Part shown: positions 57,742 through 64,000 of the stretch, piece after piece | Layout: each line of letters opens with the position of its first letter | How positions within the stretch are numbered: position 1 is the first letter of the stretch | DNA from: JAIBJN01 sp963842305 | GTDB lineage: Bacteria > Actinomycetota > Thermoleophilia > Gaiellales > Gaiellaceae | DNA length: 64,000 bases | Assembly: GCA_963842305.1 (NCBI GenBank) | Contig: CAWJFW010000003.1 | Span: 510,567-574,566 of the forward strand | Direction of reading: 5' to 3' | Translations under genes and position numbers: made by a program | The notes under the pieces: model-generated | The model's input: only the letters and a program-made list of their open reading frames with translations | What the model was told of the DNA's origin: nothing | Database searches by the model: none

Positions 57742-58728
57742 ATGACGGATGGGACGGACAGGCGCAAAGCAGGGTCGTGCTTCATCATCGCGACCCGGAA
57801 TCGGCACCAGCTCCTGGTCGAGGCGGTGCGGAGCGTTGCCGCTCAGACGGTGCTCCCGGCCGAGCTCTGCATCGTCGACTCGAGCGACGAGCCGCTCGGC
57901 CGGGCCGAGATCGAGCAGATCTGCGCCGACGCCGGGATCGCGCTCGACTACGTGCACCCCGCGCCGCGCGGCCTCACGGTCCAGCGCAACGTCGGCATCG
58001 ACCGGACGACGGGCGACCCGGTCTTCCTGATCGACGACGACGTCGTGCTCGCCGAGAACGTGCACGAGGAGGTCCTCGCCGAATACGAGCGGTGGGGGCC
58101 CGAGCTGGGCGGGGTCCGCGGGGCTCCGGTGCGTCCGCCGAACCCGCGCCGCTCGACCATCCTCTGGCGTCGGTTCTTCGGCATGGGAGGCTGGTGGCCC
58201 GAAGGGAGCGGGAAGATGCGGTCGGGATTCTTCGTGGAGGGCGTGGCCTCCTCCGCCTCCGTCCGAAAGCTCGAGTACTTCAACGGCTGGTTCATGTCTT
58301 TTCGCCGAGAGGTCTTCGACCGCGAGCGCTTCGACGAGCAGCTCGCCGGCTACGCGTTCAAGGAGGACATCGACTTCTCGTACCGGGTCGTGAAGCGCGG
58401 GTATCTCCTCGTGCAGACGCCGAAGGCACTGATCCTGCACCACAAGAGCCCGTCCGAGCGGCTGTCCGCTTACGACCACCAGCGAATGGCGCTCGCGAAC
58501 CAGTTCTACCTTCACCGCAAGAACATGCCGCAGACGCTGCACACGAAAGCAGCGCTCTGGTGGGCCCTGGTCGGCACTCTGCCGCTCAACGTCGGCAAGG
58601 TGTTGCAGACGCGCGACCCGGGCCACCTGACGGGCTTCGTCGTCGGTGCCTGGGAGCAGGCGCGCGGGCGCGGCCTCATCGATCCTTCCGTCGAGAGCGA
58701 GCGCCGGGCCGAGGAGCTCAGCGCGTAG
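57742..58728 (+). CDS. GT2 glycosyltransferase
   Basis: 328 residues from ATG 57742 behind GGAGGG. GT-A fold: CFIIATRNRHQLLVEAVRSVAAQ, IVDSSDEP, LTVQRNVGIDRTTGDPVFLIDDDVVL (DDD in place of DxD) and YAFKEDIDFSYRVVKRGY with the conserved ED catalytic pair. A C-terminal amphipathic region (LWWALVGTLPLNVG) may contact the membrane. It resembles rhamnosyl- or galactofuranosyl-transferase-like enzymes; donor and acceptor unknown. It starts a plus-strand unit of four overlapping or adjacent genes through the FemAB-like gene. Confidence 0.83.
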   Translation: MTDGTDRRKAGSCFIIATRNRHQLLVEAVRSVAAQTVLPAELCIVDSSDEPLGRAEIEQICADAGIALDYVHPAPRGLTVQRNVGIDRTTGDPVFLIDDDVVLAENVHEEVLAEYERWGPELGGVRGAPVRPPNPRRSTILWRRFFGMGGWWPEGSGKMRSGFFVEGVASSASVRKLEYFNGWFMSFRREVFDRERFDEQLAGYAFKEDIDFSYRVVKRGYLLVQTPKALILHHKSPSERLSAYDHQRMALANQFYLHRKNMPQTLHTKAALWWALVGTLPLNVGKVLQTRDPGHLTGFVVGAWEQARGRGLIDPSVESERRAEELSA

Positions 58729-58739
58729 CCTGGAACGAC

Positions 58740-59729
58740 ATGGCCGGCGACGCACCGTTCTTCGTGGTCGGCAACGACCGCTCCGGGACGACGCTCCTCC
58801 GCCTCGTACTCGATCGCAGCGCCGAGGCGGCGGTGCCGCCCGAGTCCATGTTCCTCCTCGACTTCGCGCCGGTCCGGCGCCGTGGAGGGCTCGAGGATCA
58901 CGCGCAGGCTGCCCGCTTTCTCCACGAGGTGTGGAGCCATCCCCGCGTTCGCCTCTGGGGCCTGGCCGGGGAGCCGCCCGCAGTTCCCGCCGGCCTGTCC
59001 CATGCCGATGCGTACCGCTTCGCGGTCGAGGCGCCGTTCCGCGCCTATGCCCAGCGCGAGGGAAAGGAGCGCTTCGGCGACAAGACGCCCGCCTATCTCG
59101 CGGCTGTCGACGAGCTGCTCGCCGTCTGGCCCGACGCACGAATCGTCGTGCTCGTCCGGGATGCGCGGGCCGTCGCCTTGTCGATCACGAAGCTGCCGTT
59201 CGGGCCCAACAACCCATACGCGGCCGCGAACTGGTGGGCGCGTGGGATCCGCGCCGGGCTCGCGGCCGAGCGCCGCCACCCGGGCCAGGTCTTGACGGTG
59301 CGCTACGAGGACCTCGTCGCGCAGCCGGAGGCGATCGTCTCTCGGGTCTGCGACCACGTCCGCCTCGGCTATAACAGCGAGATGCTCGCGATCGAGCGCG
59401 CCGGGCCGGGCAAAATCGTTGCCGAGCAAGCCGAGTGGTACACCGGTGTGTCGAAGCCGATCTCGGCGGACGGAAGCGACCGCTGGCGGACGGAGATGCC
59501 GGACAGCGACCAACGCCTCGTCGCCGCCGTCGCCGGTGCCGAGCTTCACACGCTCGGATACGAGGCGAATGGAGTCGGGACGCCCGTGTCGGGCTCCCGT
59601 GCGTTGGCCTACCGGGCGCACGACAGCGCACTGCGGGCGGTGCACGCCTTCCGCCTGCGGATCGTGGAGGAGCGCGGCCGGGAGCTCCGCTACGTCGTGA
59701 AGCGCAAGCTCGCAGGGGCGCGCGGATGA
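58740..59729 (+). CDS. sulfotransferase-family protein
   Basis: 329 residues. FFVVGNDRSGTTLLRLVLD at about 7-25 is the PAPS loop and VVLVRDARAVALSITKL near 140 the 3'-phosphate loop. GKERFGDKTPAYLAAVDELLAVWPDARI between them and RYEDLVAQPEAIVSRVCDHV after are typical of Sulfotransfer_1/3 bacterial proteins. This is the fifth sulfotransferase-like domain in the locus. It lies 11 nt after the GT2 gene and its stop overlaps the sugar-transferase ATG, so it probably sulfates the same glycan. Confidence 0.82.
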   Translation: MAGDAPFFVVGNDRSGTTLLRLVLDRSAEAAVPPESMFLLDFAPVRRRGGLEDHAQAARFLHEVWSHPRVRLWGLAGEPPAVPAGLSHADAYRFAVEAPFRAYAQREGKERFGDKTPAYLAAVDELLAVWPDARIVVLVRDARAVALSITKLPFGPNNPYAAANWWARGIRAGLAAERRHPGQVLTVRYEDLVAQPEAIVSRVCDHVRLGYNSEMLAIERAGPGKIVAEQAEWYTGVSKPISADGSDRWRTEMPDSDQRLVAAVAGAELHTLGYEANGVGTPVSGSRALAYRAHDSALRAVHAFRLRIVEERGRELRYVVKRKLAGARG

Positions 59730-60382
59730 CCCGCCACCCGGTGCAGCACGCGTTCAAGCGCGTGCTCGACCCGGTCGCTGCCGCCCTCGGGCTCGTCGTT
59801 CTGAGCCCCGTCTACGCGGCGATTGCGGTCGCCGTGGTCGTGGACTCGGGCCGCCCGGTCCTGTTCGCGTCGGGCCGAGCGGGCAAAGACGGGCACCCGT
59901 TCAGGATGCTCAAGTTCAGGACGATGGTCCCCGACGCGATCCGGCTCGGCCAGGAGCAGAGGTTGACCGAGGATCCGTTCGGGATCGTCAAGGACGACCC
60001 CCGCGTCACCCGCGTTGGCCGCTGGCTCAGGCGGACGAGCCTCGACGAGCTGCCGCAGCTCGTCCACGTCGTCGGCGGCCGGATGAGCCTCGTCGGCCCG
60101 CGGGCCGACGTCGTCGAGCAGGCGGCGCGGTACGGAGAGCGGGAGCGCCGGCGCCTGAGCGTGCTTCCCGGCATCACCGGCTGGGCCCAGGTGCACGGCC
60201 GGGACTCCATCTCGTGGGAGGAACGGTTCGAGCTCGACCTCTGGTACGTCGAGAACTGGTCGCTCTTGCTGGACGCGAAGATCATCCTCCGTACGCTGAG
60301 CGAGGCCTTCAGGCCCGAGCCCGATCCGATCGAGGACACGCTCAACATCGAACGGGCCAAGAGGCGCGCCTCGCGTCCGTGA
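59726..60382 (+). CDS. undecaprenyl-phosphate sugar phosphotransferase (PF02397 bacterial sugar transferase)
   Basis: 218 residues. It transfers a sugar-1-phosphate to undecaprenyl phosphate to start a glycan. One membrane hairpin near residues 15-38, then the family core: PVLFASGRAGKDGHPFRMLKFRTM, DDPRVTRVGRWLRRTSLDELPQL, VVGGRMSLVGPRADVVEQ and LSVLPGITGWAQVHGRDSISWEER. Short form like PglC and the C-terminal domain of WbaP/WcaJ. The PglF-type dehydratase and aminotransferase 37 kb upstream could supply its substrate, by analogy to PglF-PglE-PglC. 4-nt overlaps on both sides. Confidence 0.92.
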   Translation: MTRHPVQHAFKRVLDPVAAALGLVVLSPVYAAIAVAVVVDSGRPVLFASGRAGKDGHPFRMLKFRTMVPDAIRLGQEQRLTEDPFGIVKDDPRVTRVGRWLRRTSLDELPQLVHVVGGRMSLVGPRADVVEQAARYGERERRRLSVLPGITGWAQVHGRDSISWEERFELDLWYVENWSLLLDAKIILRTLSEAFRPEPDPIEDTLNIERAKRRASRP

Positions 60383-61389
60383 GCGGGCTCGTCGAGATCG
60401 AGCCTGACGCCTGGGACGCGCTGCTCGCGGGGCTGGACTGCGCCGACGCCTACCTCCTCCGCGAATACGTCGAGAGCGCGGGCGTCCTCGAGAGCGGGCA
60501 ACCGCGGTTCCTGCACGTCCCCGACGAAAACCGGGGCGACCTCGTCTTCCCGCTGCTCCTCCGCGAGCTGCCGTCGGGCGACGGCCGCGACGTGACCACG
60601 CCCTACGGCTACGGAGGCCCGGTGGCGACCGGCCCCGAGGCTCCGACGGAGCGCTTCTGGGAGCTGTATGAGGAGTGGTGCCGGGCCAACGGGGTCATCA
60701 CGACCTTCGTCCGCTTTCACCCGCTCTTCGCCAACCAGCGGAGCGTCGGCCCGGGCGTCGCGGTCGAGCCGCTCGGCGGCACGGTGGGCTGGCGTCTCAG
60801 GGAGGGCGACCTCTTCGCGGGCATGCATGCGGCGCACCGAGGTGCGTGCCGACGGGCGTCGAGAGCCCGGGTTTCGGTCTCGGCCCAGGAGGGGCCTGCG
60901 GACCTCGCGGGGTTCGCCGCGCTTTACGAGGTGACGATGCACCGGGTCGGCGCGGCCGGCTTCTATCTCTTCTCGAAGGAGTACTGGGACGCGCTCGCCG
61001 GCCTGGGAGAGCGGCTCGTTCTTTTCGAGGCCGAGGAGGGGGGAGAGGTGCTCGCTTCGGCCCTCTGTTTCGCCACCCTGCCCTGGCTCCACTACCACCT
61101 CGGCGCCACCTCGGAAAGGGGGCGGGCGCTCGGCGCGAGCAACCTGCTCTTCTACGAGGCGGCGTGCTGGGCCCGTGACCTCGGGTACGAGCGCTTCCAC
61201 CTCGGCGGCGGTGTCGGCGCGCGGGAGGACTCCCTGTTGACGTTCAAGCGCCGGTTCGATCCGTCCGGGGACCTGCTCGAGTTTGCCGTCGGCAAGGCCG
61301 TGCACGATCCCGGCGCCTACCGGGAGCTCACCGGGCGCGCCGCCGACGATCTCGGTGGCTTCTTCCCCGCCTACCGGGAGGCTCGCTAG
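60379..61389 (+). CDS. FemAB/GNAT-like peptidyl- or acyl-transferase
   Basis: 336 residues from GTG 60379. Two GNAT-like lobes: an N-terminal part with YLLREYVESAGVLESGQPRF and TTPYGYGGPVATGP, and a C-terminal FemAB-like lobe with LVLFEAEEGGEVLASALCFATLPWLHYHLGATSERG and FHLGGGVGAREDSLLTFKRRFDP. The GxN-LL-YEA and KRRFDP patterns are typical for FemAB-like proteins in exopolysaccharide clusters, where they attach amino acids or acyl groups to sugars or lipid II-like carriers. Substrate unknown. Convergent with the next GT2 gene (4-nt overlap of stops). Confidence 0.78.
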   Translation: MSGLVEIEPDAWDALLAGLDCADAYLLREYVESAGVLESGQPRFLHVPDENRGDLVFPLLLRELPSGDGRDVTTPYGYGGPVATGPEAPTERFWELYEEWCRANGVITTFVRFHPLFANQRSVGPGVAVEPLGGTVGWRLREGDLFAGMHAAHRGACRRASRARVSVSAQEGPADLAGFAALYEVTMHRVGAAGFYLFSKEYWDALAGLGERLVLFEAEEGGEVLASALCFATLPWLHYHLGATSERGRALGASNLLFYEAACWARDLGYERFHLGGGVGAREDSLLTFKRRFDPSGDLLEFAVGKAVHDPGAYRELTGRAADDLGGFFPAYREAR

Positions 61390-62528
61390 CGCGTCCCGGC
61401 GGCCTTGTCCCAGACGGCCGGGGCCTCGCCCCGGACGCAGCGGGCGAGGCCGGCCAGGGTCGCCGCCGTGACGAGCAGGTAGTAGTAGGCGATCGCCGCT
61501 CCGGGCAGCGGCAGGCGAAGGCGCCCTGCCGCGGCCAGGCCGAGCCAGGCGAGCTGCGCGGCGAGCGCCGTCCGGTAGACGGACGCCCGGCCGGCGAGCG
61601 CGAGGCTGGAGGCGAAGAGGGCCAGGTGCAGGAGGCCGCTGGCGTAGCGAAGCACACGGTGCGACACGAGCTGGGCGAGGTAGAGGGGCTCGGCGCGTTG
61701 CAGCATCCGGCCGCTCAGAAGGTGCAGCCAGCCCTGGGCGTGCATGCGAACCCGGCGGCCGAACTCGTCCTCGGAGTCGCTCGAGGCCTTCTCGAACGCA
61801 AGGGCGCCCGGCTCGTAGACGGGACGGCGGCCGTGCTGGGCCATCAGGTAGGGAAAGCCGAGGTCGTGCCCGAGGCGCGGGTCGCTCTCGCGGTAGTCCT
61901 CGCGGCGAACCGCGTAGATAGCTCCGTTCCCGGCGGTGATCCCGGCCAGCGCGGACTCGCTCTCACGGACCCAGAGCTCGTAGCGCCAGTAGAGCGGCTC
62001 GCGGCTCGTCCCGTCCGGCCGCTCGAGCTCGAGCCGTCCGCAGACGTAGCCGACGTCGGCATCGGCGAAGCTGCGAACGAGCTTTCGAAGCGCATCGGGG
62101 GCCCAGGTCGAGTTCGCGTCCGAGAACGCCACAACCTCGCTCGTCAGGTCGGCTACGACGGCATCCTGCGCGGCCGTCTTGCCCTCGCGCGGCCGGCGCG
62201 CGACCCGGACCCGGGCGTCGCCTGCCGCCAGGGCTTCGACCGCCGCGTCGGTGCCGTCCGTGGAGCCGTCCGAGGCAACGACGACCTCGAGACGGTCGGG
62301 CGGATAGTCGAGCTCGAGCAGGTTCTCGACGCGCCGACCGATCACGTCCTCCTCGTCGTGCGCCGCCACCACGACGGTGACGGAGGGGGTCACGTCACCT
62401 TTGCGAATCGGTCGGGAACGCCGGCGGGCCAGTGCGTCGGCGGCGAGCGGGTAGCCCACGTGCGTCCAGGCGAGCGCGCCCGCGCTCAGCCAGAAGAGTG
62501 CTCTGAGCACGAGGGCTACCCTACCCAC
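61386..62528 (-). CDS. membrane GT2 glycosyltransferase
   Basis: 380 residues from GTG 62528 (GTG 62510 is an alternative). An N-terminal helix is followed by a GT-A domain: VTVVVAAHDEEDVIGRRVENLLELDYPPDRLEVVVASDGSTDGT, VAFSDANSTWAPDALRKLV (DAN metal site) and GHDLGFPYLMAQHGRRPVY. The family's QxxRW is not clear; RRVRMHAQGWLHLL takes its place. Four C-terminal helices follow, as in processive or hyaluronan-synthase-like enzymes. It lies 5 nt after the response regulator gene, so it may be controlled with the two-component system. Confidence 0.78.
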   Translation of the reverse strand: MGRVALVLRALFWLSAGALAWTHVGYPLAADALARRRSRPIRKGDVTPSVTVVVAAHDEEDVIGRRVENLLELDYPPDRLEVVVASDGSTDGTDAAVEALAAGDARVRVARRPREGKTAAQDAVVADLTSEVVAFSDANSTWAPDALRKLVRSFADADVGYVCGRLELERPDGTSREPLYWRYELWVRESESALAGITAGNGAIYAVRREDYRESDPRLGHDLGFPYLMAQHGRRPVYEPGALAFEKASSDSEDEFGRRVRMHAQGWLHLLSGRMLQRAEPLYLAQLVSHRVLRYASGLLHLALFASSLALAGRASVYRTALAAQLAWLGLAAAGRLRLPLPGAAIAYYYLLVTAATLAGLARCVRGEAPAVWDKAAGTR

Positions 62529-62533
62529 CCCTT

Positions 62534-63171
62534 CTAGTCCGAGTTGATCCAGGCGAGCACGGCGAGGACGCGCCGGTGGTCCTCCTGGCTCGGCGGGAGC
62601 CGGAGCTTGCCGAAGATGCTCGCGACGTGCTTCTCGACGGCGCGGTCGGTCACGACCAGCCGGCGGGCGATCGCGGCGTTCGTCCGCCCCTCCGCCATCA
62701 GCTCGAGCACCTCGCGCTCGCGGGGGCTCAGGTCGTCGATTGCCCGGCGCCGCACGAGGAGCTGGCGCACCACCTCCGGGTCGAGCGCCGTCCCGTTCGC
62801 CGCGACCCGCCGCAGGGCGTCCACGAACTCGGCTCCGTCGGCAACGCGGTCCTTGAGCAGGTAGCCGAAGCCTTCGCTTCGCTGGGCGAGGAGATCGCGG
62901 GCGTAGCGTTCCTCGACGGCCTGGGAGAGGAGGAGCACCTTCGCCTCGGGATCTCGGGTGCGGAGGTCCCCGCGGCCCGGACGCCCTCGTCCGTGTACGT
63001 CGGTGGCAGGCGCACGTCGACGACGAACACATCCGGCTTGTGCTCATCGGCCGCACCGCGGAGCTCCTCGGCCGTCGCGACGGCGGCGACCACCTCGATC
63101 TCGAAGTCCGCGAGGAGCCGCGTGAGCGCGTCGCGCAGGAGCCCGGAATCCTCGACGATGACTACCCGCAC
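62534..63171 (-). CDS. NarL/LuxR-type response regulator, one-base frameshift
   Basis: About 212 residues after bridging one shift. From GTG 63171 the receiver domain reads VRVVIVEDSGLLRDALTRLL with phospho-acceptor D52 in FVVDVRLPPTYTDEG. At 62966-62973 one base seems missing; the other frame then continues DLRTRDPEAKVLLLSQAVEE and into the LuxR HTH (LSPREREVLELMAEGRTNAAIARRL, then VEKHVASIFGKL). PTYTDEGVRAA is diagnostic of NarL-type regulators paired with DUF-sensor kinases in actinobacteria. Its GTG overlaps the kinase stop. Adding one C at GCCGCG-GGG restores the gene. Confidence 0.82.
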
Positions 63172-64000
63172 GGGAGCACCGCCGTGATCGCCGTGGGCCC
63201 CCTGCGGGGCTGTCGACGACGAGCGTGCCGCCGAGCGATCCGACACGGTCGCGCAGGCCCGAGAGGCCGGAGCCTCCGTTGGCGTCGGCGCCGCCGACCC
63301 CGTCGTCTCGGACCTCGACGAGCAGGACGTCCGCGTCGCGGACGACCGAGACGGCCGCGTGCCGGGCCTGGCTGTGCCGTCCGACGTTCGTCAGCGCCTC
63401 GGCGACGACGAAGTAGGCCGCAGACTCGACCTGTTCGGGCGGCCGCCGGTCGCCGATCTCGGAGCGAAGCGAGACGGGGACGGTGGAGCGTGCCGCGAGG
63501 GAGGAAAGCGCCGCATCGAGGCCGCGGTCGGTGAGCACCGCCGGGTGGATGCCCCGGGCGAGGTCGAGGATCTCTGCGAGCGCCTCCTTCGCCTCCTCGT
63601 GGGCGTTCCGCACGAGCTCGGTGGCCTCCTCCTGGGAGCCGCCCTCCTCGAGGCGACGCCGGGCGCGGCCGAGGTCCACGGCCAGGGAGACCAGGCGCGC
63701 CTGGGCGCCGTCGTGGAGGTCGCGCTCGATCTGGCGGCGATCGTCCGCGGCCGCCGCGACCGCGAGATCACGCTGCTCGGCGCTCTTCGCCGCGGCGCAC
63801 TCGAGCTGGCGGATCGTCGGGCCGAGGAGGGCGCGCATAAGGAGGACGTCGAAGGCCGTCAGCGCGCGGATGATCCAGGGCGTAACGAAGGCGAACACGA
63901 GGCCGGCGGCGACGAGGCGAGCCACTCCCAGGGCAGTCGATCGTATTCCCGTCCCGAAGACGTCGCCGCGGTCCCGGAGGGGATGAGAAGTACCAGGTCG
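63162..64000 (-). CDS. sensor histidine kinase (NarX/DesK-like), N-terminus outside window, one-base frameshift
   Basis: About 280 codons are inside the window and the frame stays open through base 64000, so the sensor domain is cut off. Visible: the end of a membrane sensor region (FAFVTPWIIRALTAFDVLLMRALLGP), the HisKA_3 box RDLHDGAQARLVSLA with the phospho-His, and the ATP-binding VVAEALTNVGRHSQA, VRDDGVGGADANGGSGLSGLRDR. Near 63195-63202 one base appears missing; after it the frame ends PTAITAVLPCG-stop at 63162, the usual end for this family. It pairs with the response regulator whose GTG overlaps its stop. Confidence 0.82.

Overview
The window is a high-GC (about 70% by eye), densely packed bacterial chromosome segment. 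GTG and TTG starts are frequent, many genes overlap by 4 nt, and several promoters suggest leaderless transcripts. Together with a futalosine menaquinone cluster and a Bacillus-like split cytochrome b / cytochrome c fusion, this points to a deep-branching Actinobacteriota, most likely Thermoleophilia (Gaiellales/Solirubrobacterales type). That placement is inference. I found no rRNA, tRNA, CRISPR array, insertion sequence or prophage.

Layout. 1-3045: end of a polysaccharide locus (GtrA tail, two GT-C type membrane proteins). 3008-4830: YmdB-type phosphoesterase and a membrane-anchored degenerate M23 protein, divergent from heme genes hemB-hemL (4924-7166). 7147-17628: respiratory and menaquinone block with ubiD, a Rieske / cytochrome b / cytochrome b-c complex, ubiX, menG, polyprenyl diphosphate synthase, mqnE, a glyoxalase-like gene, mqnA and mqnC. 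17679-23165: NAGPA-domain exported protein, DedA protein, and a DegT aminotransferase with a PglF-type dehydratase for an amino-sugar nucleotide. 23213-28634: LysR regulator with maleylacetate-reductase-like enzyme, a 16-codon ORF with a perfect Shine-Dalgarno ahead of rsgA, an MFS transporter and a small exported protein.

29109-34980 looks like one operon: SdhA-like flavoprotein, two-subunit class I fumarase, ComA-like phosphosulfolactate synthase, cysH, cysC and sat. It can make APS, PAPS and, through CysH, sulfite. From 34961 to 62528 the window is a surface-glycan locus with five sulfotransferase-like domains (one fused to a GT2 glycosyltransferase), a UDP-sulfoquinovose synthase (sqdB), a flippase, an ABC-2 glycan exporter pair, GT2 enzymes, an initiating sugar-phosphate transferase, a FemAB-like protein, GT-C membrane proteins, and a three-gene cytidylyltransferase / glycerol-1-phosphate-dehydrogenase-like / CDP-alcohol phosphotransferase module. 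PAPS for sulfate esters and sulfite for sulfonates would both come from the adjacent sulfur operon, so I infer a sulfated and/or sulfonated envelope glycan. A two-component system closes the window; its histidine kinase runs off the right edge.

Two non-coding elements stand out: a 165-nt sequence filling the gap between sqdB and the next gene, which folds on paper into eight nested perfect helices (50 bp), and a hairpin that pairs the Shine-Dalgarno of the 16-codon ORF. At least eight single-base frameshifts interrupt conserved genes (GT87-like, cytochrome b twice, glyoxalase, LysR, maleylacetate reductase, response regulator, histidine kinase); they look more like assembly indels than decay.
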